This document shows, piece after piece, positions 42,552-52,487 of a stretch of DNA of 64,000 nucleotides. Position numbers and translations under genes: made by a program. Below the pieces are notes generated by a model. The model searched no databases. It saw nothing but the letters and a program-made list of their open reading frames with translations, and was not told the DNA's origin. This stretch comes from Zygaena filipendulae (taxonomy: Eukaryota; Arthropoda; Insecta; Lepidoptera; Zygaenidae). The DNA lies in contig OU015652.1 in the NCBI GenBank assembly GCA_907165275.2, forward strand, positions 5,409,001-5,473,000, in the 5' to 3' direction. The stretch's first letter is position 1; each line of letters opens with the position of its first letter.

Positions 42552-43244
42552 CCTGAAACATTATAGATTTAAGAATATAATAACATACATACATCTATAG
42601 TACATAATTTTAACTAATACTATAAATATAGATAAATGTGAGTTTGTTATGTTTTCACACCTTAACTACTCAACCGATCATCATGAAATACATAAAAGGA
42701 CATAGGGAACCCTGTATCCAAAAAAAGTACTGTTCCCTAGGAATAGAAAACTAATGGATAAAATCTACATTAAAGCAAGCAAAGCTGCGAGCACCAGCAC
42801 TACAAAGATAGATAGTAGATATTGGTAAAAACGAACTACACATCTGTCCATTCCCAACTATCGTCAATGTTAATGGCTTTTCAAAAAGCATTTACGATTC
42901 GAAGACAGAAGGAAATAAACATTCCTTTTTTTGTAAGCAATTTACTGACGAAATACATCACTACTCAAGAATAATATGTAGGTATTTATTTTCGAATAGT
43001 AATTTTTTAATAGTGTTGCATATATTATAGCCCCAATATAAGGTCATTGAAAATAAGTTAGTTTATTCAAATCTGCCCAACACTATCCTTCAGAAATAAA
43101 CATAAGATAGTATTGGGGCAGATTTGAATTATGGGGGCACTTGTGAATAAAACGTTGAAAGTGCTGCCCCAGCTGCATAACCAATGTAATTAGAAAATTA
43201 TAGGTTAGGTAATATAAGTAGTCAAATAACTTCATTTTATATTT

Positions 43245-43520
43245 GACGACCTGGTTGGCATAGTAGGTCACCATGACTGCCTGCTAATTAAGAGGTTTCG
43301 GGTACGATTCCCAGTGGGTGTGCACTTTGTGTGATGAACACAGGGATCCACTTTCCAGTCTGGCTGTGTTTATATATCTATAGTATAATAATTATATGTA
43401 ATTCTATGTAGTACACCACGTTTGCTTGGTTTCCACGGCACAAGCTAATAATAGCTTAGGTACTGTGGGATTAAGTTGATCTGTGTGTTGTGAAGTAGAT
43501 TATTATTATTATTATTATTA
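43245..43520 (+). mobile_element. tRNA-derived SINE, copy 2 (near full length)
   Basis: Head GACGACCTGGTTGGCATAGT with box A/B relics (GGTACGATTCCC), body with CACTTTGTGTGATGAACACA and TGGTTTCCACGGCACAAGC, and a 3' tail of ATT repeats (43500-43520). The tail type and head match other lepidopteran SINEs in general layout. Confidence 0.8.
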
Positions 43521-44495
43521 AGTATATGGTTTTTAAAGTCCTAATGACAAAAAATTACAAAAAGAAAAAATTAATGACATAAATGAAGATACTGAAAGAG
43601 AGGTAGTAGGTATGTATTGTCAATGATGGCATGAAGCTGGACTGAGCTGCAGCTATACATAACATAAAACCAGCCACCTCCACCAGAATAAAGCTTTAAA
43701 GGGAGAATTTTACTAATTTTTTTTTCTATTCTATGTTGACCCATAAGCCTAGGAACCTTTTTGAATTATTTAATTTACATATGACAATATGTGTGTGTAT
43801 ATTTTAAGTTATCTTAAGGACAATTACTTTTTAATATTTTTCTGTAATAGGTATTTAATTTGGATTCAGTTATTGTGTCACTTTAATAAGTCAAAATAAA
43901 TATGATTTTTATTATGTAGTATAAACCCCATAGGTCTTCTTTTCTATTGATAAAACAGAATAAGTCCTGATAAACAATATTATATTAGAAATATAATACC
44001 TAGTTATATTATTAAAAAGTGTTCAAAGGTACTCTCTCTCCCTTAAGTTGTACACAGGTCCAAGTAAATTATCAAGTAGAAATAAAATAATACATAACTG
44101 AACAAAAATATAAAGTAACTATAACCTCAAACTATAAATAAATAGAAATAAAAACTATAAGTAGAAATAAACTAATAGTACTAATACCTACTTGACTCTA
44201 CTTGAGTCCTGAACATATGTCAAGTAACTATAACCTCAAACCGTAGACGGAGAATGAACCTCACAGACGAATAAAAGAGATGATACACGTGAATCAGAAT
44301 TCAGATTTCAGACTCAGAGGGAGCCATTCGCCAACCAAACCGTAGTATGAAGCACAAATTAACTAGACTTATGTCTAAAGATGTATCAACTATGTATTCG
44401 GTAGGTATCAATATACATCGATGCATCGAAAACATCGATGTTTACGTTTCGATGCATCGAATCAATCCGATGTATCAGTTACCTGATATATTTTA

Positions 44496-44696
44496 CTAGC
44501 TGTGCCCCGCGGTTTCACCCGCGTGAGTTTCGGAATTCCCGCAGGAACTCCCTTTAGGGGGATGAAAAATAGATGTTATCCGATTCTCAGACATACTGAA
44601 TATGCATACAAAATTTCATAAAAATCGGTCAAGCCGTTTCGGAGGAGTATGGGAAGTGGGAACGAACAATGTGACACGAGAATTTTATATATTAGA
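44496..44696 (-). mobile_element. Non-autonomous Helitron, 201 bp, complete
   Basis: CTAG end at 44496-44499 (preceded by A) and TCTAATATATAAAATTC start at 44696 (minus strand). Hairpin and the CGGTCAAGCCGTTTCGGAGG variant core present. Confidence 0.85.
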
Positions 44697-44957
44697 TGAT
44701 ATATCAATGTATTTCATTCAATGCGTAGACGGAGAATGAACTAGACAAGGCATTGGCGTATAGCGGAGAGTGATATTCTTCCTATGCACACATGTAAACT
44801 ACCAGTTTTGCCACTAAATAATTTATTCCCAATTTCCAAGGAGTTTTAGCTTGTTTGGTGATGAAAAAGCTATGGGAAGGAAAATGTAGTTTTATAGGAT
44901 AGGTTGTTTTGTATATAAACTATAAATCATCGATCCCTGAAGGTGTCGAGGGGATTA

Positions 44958-45150
44958 CTAGCTGACCCGCGCGGTTTCACCCGCGGTAATTTCGGAGTTC
45001 CCGCGGGAATTCCGGGATAAAATATAGTTAAAAACCTTCCTCATAAATCACTTTATCTATTGGTGAAAACCGTATCAACATCCGTTGCGTAGTTTTAAAG
45101 ATTTAAGCATATATAGGGATTTAGGGACAGAGAAAGCGACTTTGTTTTAT
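44958..45150 (-). mobile_element. Helitron, 5' end degraded
   Basis: CTAG (44958-44961), CCCGCGCGGTTTCACCCGCG hairpin and the GAATTCCGGGATAAAAT block, then a decayed body. The 5' end is estimated. Confidence 0.65.
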
Positions 45151-45654
45151 CGACCACCCACGACTTACGAGAGATTGGTACTTGGTAGGTATTCGTTTCT
45201 TTCTAGTTTCTACGGATTATGTGAGACGGAGCACGTGCTCAAGACGTGCAGCAAAAAAGCGCTTTAAAAATATACGCAGTAAACGCACCCTTTCGTTTAT
45301 GGATCCAATTTAGCTTTAAAGCGACAGAAGAGCTAGTAAATGCCATACAAATTATTTAGACACCAACTAGCTTGCGAGTTTCTTCTTAGCTTGTATGTGT
45401 ACTGTATAGTATTTAAATTTTAAAAATAACTGTGATTGTAGTGTTTACTGTATGTTCAAAAACCGTATCATGGTTTACTAATGTAAATTATAGGTAGGTT
45501 TAGGTATATTGGACTAAAAACTAATAAATGACAAACTAATATACAGATATTACAAATATTATTAGTTTGGCAACAATCAAATATTATATTACAATAATTA
45601 CGCTTAAATAACATAGATTTATTTTGAATCTGGCGATGAAGAAACAGACATTTT

Positions 45655-46330
45655 TTTTTTTTTCATATATAATTCTCCCCTTTCGGGAAAGGCAAGAGGG
45701 CAAGGGATTCTAGGTCCATACAGCCTGTACATTTTTATTTTTTTTGTTTTTACCCCAATGGGGAAGGCAAAGGATGCTAAGTCCGGCAAAGGAAACTAAG
45801 TCCATATAGCCAAGTCAGTAGTATTTTCTTCTTCTGAAGTTATTTATATCGAAATGCATTGGTGAGATGCGGATATGGATATGCTATCCGGATACATATC
45901 TTTTACTGGAAGGATACGTGACATATCCAATCCTTGGTCGGACACGTTTAGCCCATGCCTAGTGTGTTCGGTACAGCTTTCACCCTTCAACAACCATACC
46001 TACTCTATGTTATCAGGTACGGTCTACCAAAGAGATAAGAGATCAAAAGTAACGAGTATTAAAGTAAGTAACGTAACGGGTACGCTAGTTTTCGTTACTT
46101 TTTTACACCTCTAGCAGATATTTTATTTTTTATTACCCTAATGGGAAAGGCAAAGGAAGCTAAGTCCATACATCCAATTCAGTGGTATTTTTCTTCTTTT
46201 GAAGTTATTTACATCGAAATGCATTTCGATGCTTTACCGGAAATTTTGGCAACAAATCTACACAGTTGAACTTTAATAACACGCTCTGTGGTAAGTTGTA
46301 TGGTAAAATAATAACCTTCCGATGAACGCC
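45655..46330. repeat. Cluster of GGGGAAGGCAAAGG-type repeats
   Basis: Three partial units share a TTTTACCCC(T/A)...GG(G)AAAGGCAAAGG start, TAAGTCCATA(C/T)A(G/T)CCAA, GAAGTTATTTA(C/T)ATCGAAATGCA and GCTTTACCGG. Further copies are at 39300-39330, 39665-39940, 48465-48515 and 48590-48745. The element class is unknown. Confidence 0.6.
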
Positions 46331-46599
46331 CTTTTTAATCTTATTTCAGTTTCCGCACACCGTATTATGCAAAATTCACCATATTCACACAATATTAATC
46401 ACGATAAACTAATTTGCAAAACGAAGAAGTAAAACTGACGTCCTTTCGGCTTAAAATCTCGCCAATCTCTAGCAGAGAAAACCGACTGCCGACTGACGTT
46501 TTTGTACAAGTGCTACCAACTCCCGAAAACATTTACCCCTAAAGGGGGGTCAAAAGTTGCTAAAAAGTAAAGTGGTTATATACTCTTTGATAAAAACAT

Positions 46600-46772
46600 T
46601 ATGTTATTAATGGACACCCCCATGGACACCAAAACTAAAATATTGGATAGCTCAACAAAGGATTAAAACTTATTATTTGGGAGAAATTTAAAAAAAAAAT
46701 TGTGAATATTATTTGTAGTGATATATATCAAGAAAAAGCATTGGATATATTCATAAATAAAATTACTAAGAA
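46600..46772. repeat. Dispersed repeat, inverted copy of 7764-7905
   Basis: Reads TTAATGGACACCCCCATGGA through GATATATATCAAGAAAAAGC and GGATATATTC. Here the GGATATAT block is uninterrupted, whereas at 7517-7763 MITE copy 2 sits inside it. Confidence 0.6.
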
Positions 46773-46947
46773 GTATTGAAATCATAAAATGTCTTATAGA
46801 TACTAATGCAATAAAACACAATAATTTGGTGAGTATAGTTGCAGAGCATAATAATTCAAGAAAACGAGTTTCATAAATAATTTTTTATAGATGTCTTGAA
46901 TAAAGTTCATATTTATCTAAATATTATTATGCATAATATGTTTCATT

Positions 46948-48077
46948 TTATGTGGTTAGACTAGCCCAAGGTGGAGACATAGGTGCTGGATTTTGGAAAT
47001 AAGACATCACTACAGCCGATATTGACAGCATGAAAGAGCTAACAATCTGTAACAAAAGTTTGTATTAAACAAATCATAATAACTGTCTATACCAGTGGTT
47101 CCCAAAGTCGACTGGATCACAACCCACCTAAAAAACTCCTAACCTCAGGACTCATCACTTGGTTTTCATGAAGCAAAAAGGGAAAGTTTGTTTGCTTTTC
47201 TCTTTATGTGTTATTTTTCTAAAAGGAAAAAATGGCTTTATCCATTTATTTTGGTATTTTCGGTTTTCAGGGCTCAGTTAATACGCAGTTGGGAACCACT
47301 AATCTATACCAAAATATTATAATTATATTAAGATAAGAACTATGATTTATGCTAAGCAAATAATATTATTTTGTGACTAGATTACCTGTTTAGTATCATC
47401 AGAAACTCTTGAGTTAGCAAAACTTATGCTTGAACAAAAAACAGCAGTCCATGCACACCATTTTAGCCTCATCATTAAGCCACACATTGAGAACACCATG
47501 CCTGGAAATTTAAAACAAATTTAGTAGGTATGTGGTAGTTATAGAGTGTTAACCCAACCATTATTTAAAGCTCTCCACTTTCAAGCAAAAATCTTACTAG
47601 AACGCAAGAAAACCACGAGAAATGGAGTAGAACATCGGCTCTACATCCAAATTCTCGTGGTTTTCTCGCGTTTTCGCAAGATTCTTGTGAGAATGTGGAG
47701 TGGGCTTTAGAGATTATCTTAAATCTAAATATAAACACAACATGAAAACAACATTTTTTTAAGTATATATTTGACTGAAAAATCAAGTTATTAAGGCACA
47801 CTAATCCACATGGTTAGATGGTTTACCAAAAAGAAAGTATAGCTATTATTATCAGTTATTCACCTTAAAACAGTACTGGAAGGAAACTGTTCCCTTCACC
47901 TCCCTACCTTTTCTCCTGGGTTTAAGTCCTTTCTCTCATATGTTTGAAAACATTAATTGACATACCCAGAATGTTCATATAGTCAGTGGTAAGGTCTTCA
48001 GCCGGTGCTGATGTGGGCGGCGGTGGCTTGTACCTTCGTTCACGATCCGCTCGCCGCGGATCTGATGTCAGTTGCAT
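46948..48077 (-). CDS. WDR83OS: Asterix / WDR83OS, PAT complex subunit, complete
   Basis: Small ER membrane protein that, with CCDC47, forms the PAT complex, an intramembrane chaperone for multi-pass proteins at the translocon. Three exons on the minus strand: 48077-47966, 47501-47386, 47046-46948; 327 bases, 108 residues (human 106). It starts [20 protein letters not shown], has the family [20 protein letters not shown] stretch, two hydrophobic segments (about 37-75 and 77-95, [19 protein letters not shown]) and ends PPWASLTT. Phases 1 and 0 match and all sites are GT-AG. The tail after PPW is four residues longer than the usual end. Confidence 0.95.
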
Positions 48078-48748
48078 CTTTAAAAGAACCTTTAAATATT
48101 AGGTGCTTAAATTATTGTCAACTCTAGGTGCCTACTCAAATTTCGCTTCACCTTAAAGGCATTCTCAACTTTATGAGAAAAAGTTATGGATTGAAGTTTT
48201 ATAAAAAGTTACTTAGCAAATGGACACAGGGTAATAGCGTAAGGTACCTATGTAATTAAAATTTTCATTTCTTAACCTTTTGGGGTTTCACTACTGGCCC
48301 ACAAATAATTTCAACTTTTTAGTCTCGTGTTCATACAAAAATAAAGTAGGTAGGTAGGTATCCCAAGGAGGAAAAAGTTTGTCTTGGTAACTATACACAA
48401 AATACACAAAATTCAACCCAATTTTATAAATTATTCATTTGATTATTTTTTTTTTTTTTGGTAAAATTTACCCCTTTCGGGGAAGGCAAAGGAAACTTAG
48501 TCCATGCAGCACTTTAAAGCAAAGATCTTTTTTTTTTTATGGTCTAACTTTTTGCGTGGTTTGTCATTTGTGTGAATTTTTTTCATTTACTTCTTTTGGA
48601 GAAGGCATAGGAATCTAAGCCCATACAGCCAATTCAGTTGTATTTTTCTCCTTCAGAAGAATTACATCGAAATGCGTTGGTGAGATGCATTTCAATGTTT
48701 TAGCGGATCTTTTGGCAGCAACTCTTCACAGTTGAGCTTTATTATTTA

Positions 48749-49430
48749 CTAGCTGACCCCCGCGGTTTCACCCGCGGTAATTTCGCAGTTCCCGCGGGAA
48801 TTCCGGGATAAAAAACCCTATTAAAAAATTTAAAAAATTAAAAATTGTTTATTTCTTAACCAAAAGTATTTTTACATATATGGTTCGTTGGACATCCTTT
48901 TAAGTATAAATATATACTTGTGTCAGGATATCCCTATGTCCCTATGTCCCTCAGGATCACTTTAGCTTCCTATAAGTGAAATAATTTTGAAAATTGGTTC
49001 AGTAGATTCATTGATTACAACATCACAAACTCCAGAGTTTTCGCGGGAATTCCGTATAAGTGAAGTAATTTTCAAAATCGATTCAGCAGATCCAGCGATC
49101 ACCCCGTAAAACCTCACAAAGTCACGAACTCTGGAGTTCCCACGGGAATTCCGTGATAAAAAGTGCCCTATGTCCCTCAAGATCGTTGTAGCTTCCTATA
49201 AGTGAAAGAATTTTCAAAATCGGTTCAGTAGATCCAGAAATAGCTGTTCCCCCGTAGTTTTACCCGCGGGAAATTCAGAGTTCCCGCGGGGATTCCGGAA
49301 TAAAAAGTACCCTATGACACTCAAGATCACTGTAGCTTCCTATAAGTTAAAGAATTTTCCAAATCGGCTCAGTAGATCCAGAGATTACCCTCTACAACGT
49401 CACAAACTCACAAACTCACAAACTTTTGCT
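48749..49430 (-). mobile_element. Row of degraded Helitron copies
   Basis: CTAG end at 48749 with hairpin and CCCGCGGGAATTCCGGGATA, then three further partial bodies, each with CACTGTAGCTTCCTATAAG-like blocks and CAGTAGATCCAG. It ends TTTTGCTCTTTAAA near 49436, the 5' end of the family. Likely several copies deleted into each other. Confidence 0.65.
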
Positions 49431-50044
49431 CTTTAAAACGCTCTGTGGGAAGTTGTATTAGTAAAACAACCTCCCGACGAACGCGACTGACGACCATATC
49501 TGCTAAAATCCGAATCCGCCAAAAGTCCGTTGTTTGACAGTTCACTTGATCCTTTTTTTAATGGACAACGCAGTAGGTACGCACGTAGTGCATTTGCCAA
49601 TGTTTCTTCGTGTTCTTGTTTGCAGAGGCCTAAAAGTGTAAAAGCAAAAAGGTAGGAACAGAAACGGCTAATTGTCACTATTCTACTATGGAGGCTTTTA
49701 GAAAAACTGAAATCGCCTTCCGCTTTACCTAGATGATTTAATAAATCTATTTGGCGAAAAAAAGAGAAGTGTATTTCATTTGAATTGTTTGGCTAGCTCA
49801 TTTTCTAGGAGGAAGCGATAACTTATAATCAATAAATATTTATTTTGATGTAATGCAAGCATTTTTGTTGTGCACTTTTGTGAGAAATCATTAGGTACCC
49901 TTCATTTGGGCCCCCCCAACTAATTTTGATGGAGGGCCCCTACAAGGCACGCTACGCCACTGGTCCGTAGTTTATATTTAAGTCTGAATGGTGTTTTTCT
50001 GAAAATTTTATTTCCAAGAGTAAGTTTTAAATCATATGAATAAA

Positions 50045-50225
50045 CTAGCTGTTCCCCGCGGTTACACCCGCGTTATAATGTCGGAATTCCCGCGCGAATT
50101 CCGGGATAAAAAGTAACCTAAGTTACTCCTTATAACATTAGCTATCTGCGAATGAAAGTCCCATCAAAATCGGTTAGAGATTAGCCGAAACAAACAGACA
50201 GACGGACAGACAGACTGAGACGATG
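50045..50225 (-). mobile_element. Non-autonomous Helitron, 5' end unclear
   Basis: A|CTAGCTGTTCCCCGCGGT end at 50045, GAATTCCGGGATAAAAAGTA block, then CAGACAGACGGACAGACAGA. Confidence 0.7.
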
Positions 50226-50769
50226 TGTTTTTTTCATGTACCTAAGTAGGTATTATAATTATACTTTCGTACCTATGCATTTAGTGAAAAGCTGTTTATT
50301 TGAACATACACCTCAATTTTATTTTATTTGTATAGATTTAAGATACCTACCTATACCTACAATCTACATATTTGTAACACAGTTTGATTACTGTTTTTTT
50401 TATTTTTCCTACCACCTTTTAACTATCTTTCTGTACGTATAAAAAATGTGTGGAAAATAAACAAGATTTCAGTATACCTACAATAGAAAATTTTAATAAG
50501 TAGATATCTAGGTATGTTCAAGTACCTAAGTTTGGATTTCGGTCGAACATAAGATCATTATAGTACCTATTATTATCTGTGGCAAGACCGAAAGTTCGTT
50601 TTCGGCTGAAAAATCTGGTTTCGGCCGTCGGACACTAAAATATACTTATCTACGTAGGTAAGTACATACGGATAGGTTATATCATGATAATGTTATTATA
50701 ATATTATCTGTATCCATGTATAGGTAGGTACTGTCTAGGTATTATAAAGAGGAAAGGAAAGATTTTATT

Positions 50770-51060
50770 TTTAACCGAGTTCCAATAAAGAGGAGGTTCT
50801 ATGTTTGGCAGTAGGTGTGTGTGTTTTTTATGTAAGAAGGTACCTATGTTCACCGATTACCCGATTACCGTACTCAAAGACTGTTGGACCGGTTTTTGAA
50901 AATTCTTTTATTGTTTGAAAGGCCAAGTTGGTCCCATTGTGGAAAAAGTGGAACTGATGATGAAGACCACAAATGGTCATCGGAACTACTCAATAATAAT
51001 AATAATAACAATGATTTATTTCGGACCGTGATTCATAGCGTGTTAGTAACAATAGTAACT
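50770..51060 (+). repeat. Dispersed repeat with AAT microsatellite
   Basis: AACCGAGTTCCAATAAAGAGG start (relative of 31590-31665), then a unique-looking body and (AAT)n/(AATA)n at about 50990-51015. It directly precedes the LINE insertion. Confidence 0.5.
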
Positions 51061-51293
51061 TAATATATCGTCCCATAGCTAACAACAACGCTTAAGTCTT
51101 TTTTATCAACTTTTTATGAGACGAAAAAAACTGTCTACCTATTTAAAAAGTCGGTGGAATTTTTATGTTATTAATTATGTTCAGCGTGTGCGCTCGACTT
51201 AGTTGCACGTCTGTTATCTACCTATTGTTCACGAGTGTTTTAGTTGCAAATAGTGATGGGAAAGGTTGTCGATAGTATTAAGTTATCGATAGC

Positions 51294-52487
51294 ATGGAAC
51301 CCTTTTTAAGAAGATCGAACTCGGTTGGAAAACGTCCTATTGAGGATCCTTCAGATACTTCCCAATGGAGTGAACCGAAGAGAGTTGCGCGTCCCCCTGA
51401 ACAGAAAAAGTTGGATTCTGTGAAAGTAAGCAACCGGTTTGGTAATCTTCCTACTGAACCAGCTACATCTGAGCAATCTTCGATAAGGTTCCGCGATGCT
51501 GCTACGGTTAAGAAATCCGCGGTACAAATTCCTCCTATCCTTGTGGACCTTAAGGCGGAATGGACACACGAATATATTAAAACTATCGTTTTGCGCTATA
51601 CCAATAAATTTCATCTCCAATACAAAGGAAACAATAAACTGGCAATCATCTGTCACACTCCAGATAGTCACCAAGCGTTGAAAGATGGGTTACGTGTTGA
51701 GAATTTTGCTTATCATACATTTTCACGCAAAGACGAGAAAATGTATAAAGCTGTCATCTTTGGGCTGCCTGCTTTTGTTGAGGAAAATTTGAGTGATGAG
51801 TTATCAAGTCTGGGTTTCAAGGATGTTGTTATTAAAAAACTGAAAGTTACAGAAGCTAATAAATATTCATGTCCGCCGTTTCTTGTTCAACTACCAGCTG
51901 GCACAGATATAACTCGATTCCGCCAAATTAAATATCTGAGCAATTGCGTTGTTCAAATTCGCAAATACCAGGCCAACAATCGATACGGCACCCAGTGCTA
52001 TAGATGTCAGAACTTTGGCCATTCATCCCTTAATTGTAATATGCCAGCCCGTTGTGTGAAATGCATTGGAACACACCTAACGAGTGAATGTACAAAAGAT
52101 CGTTCTCTGCCCGCACAATGCTGCAACTGTAACGAAAAACATCCAGCCAACTATCGGTTGTGCAAAGAGAGAATCAAATACTTACAACTAGTTCAAAACA
52201 GAGAAGAACAGATTAAAACAGCCAAGATGTCTAGTATATCTAATAAATCTAACAAAGTTGATGGTCGTGCCTGGTCAGCTGTTGTTACTGATCAGGTGCA
52301 ACTGACCTCTCAATTGCCTTCAAGTCAAGATCTGAACAATCTCCCAGCTTCTTCACAGGATCAAGCCACTTCAGATATGTTAAATATTCTTATGGCAATT
52401 AAATCTATCAAAAGTCAATTTATCGTTTGTAACAACATGATGGATAAGGTAATATTGATATTAACCCATCTCGGTCAATATGTATAA
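51294..52487 (+). CDS. LINE ORF1, Gag-like RNA-binding protein
   Basis: 397 residues. The middle (about 150-220) resembles the PRE_C2HC-type region of Jockey ORF1; three zinc knuckles follow at about 234-290: CYRCQNFGHSSLNC, CVKCIGTHLTSEC and CNCNEKHPANYRLC. Such proteins coat LINE RNA. The start at 51294 is the first ATG of the frame. The last bases overlap ORF2 by 8 nt (ATGTATAA), where the ORF2 ATG precedes the ORF1 stop. Confidence 0.85.
   Translation: MEPFLRRSNSVGKRPIEDPSDTSQWSEPKRVARPPEQKKLDSVKVSNRFGNLPTEPATSEQSSIRFRDAATVKKSAVQIPPILVDLKAEWTHEYIKTIVLRYTNKFHLQYKGNNKLAIICHTPDSHQALKDGLRVENFAYHTFSRKDEKMYKAVIFGLPAFVEENLSDELSSLGFKDVVIKKLKVTEANKYSCPPFLVQLPAGTDITRFRQIKYLSNCVVQIRKYQANNRYGTQCYRCQNFGHSSLNCNMPARCVKCIGTHLTSECTKDRSLPAQCCNCNEKHPANYRLCKERIKYLQLVQNREEQIKTAKMSSISNKSNKVDGRAWSAVVTDQVQLTSQLPSSQDLNNLPASSQDQATSDMLNILMAIKSIKSQFIVCNNMMDKVILILTHLGQYV

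Larger units (their letters stand above)
42552..46947. other. OLA1-Asterix intergenic region
   Basis: Contains the OLA1 promoter side (42552-42620, no motif recognised), a SINE, two Helitrons and several GGGGAAGGCAAAGG repeats listed separately. Around 44400-44475 short palindromes of TCGATGCATCGA type occur. The stretch 43530-44320 holds nothing recognisable. Confidence 0.6.
48078..51180. other. Asterix upstream region with decayed repeats
   Basis: No gene recognised. It holds GGGGAAGGCAAAGG repeats (48465-48745), a string of degraded Helitron pieces (48749-49430), a Helitron at 50045 and a dispersed repeat at 50770-51060. The stretch 49440-50040 shows only non-coding sequence. Confidence 0.55.
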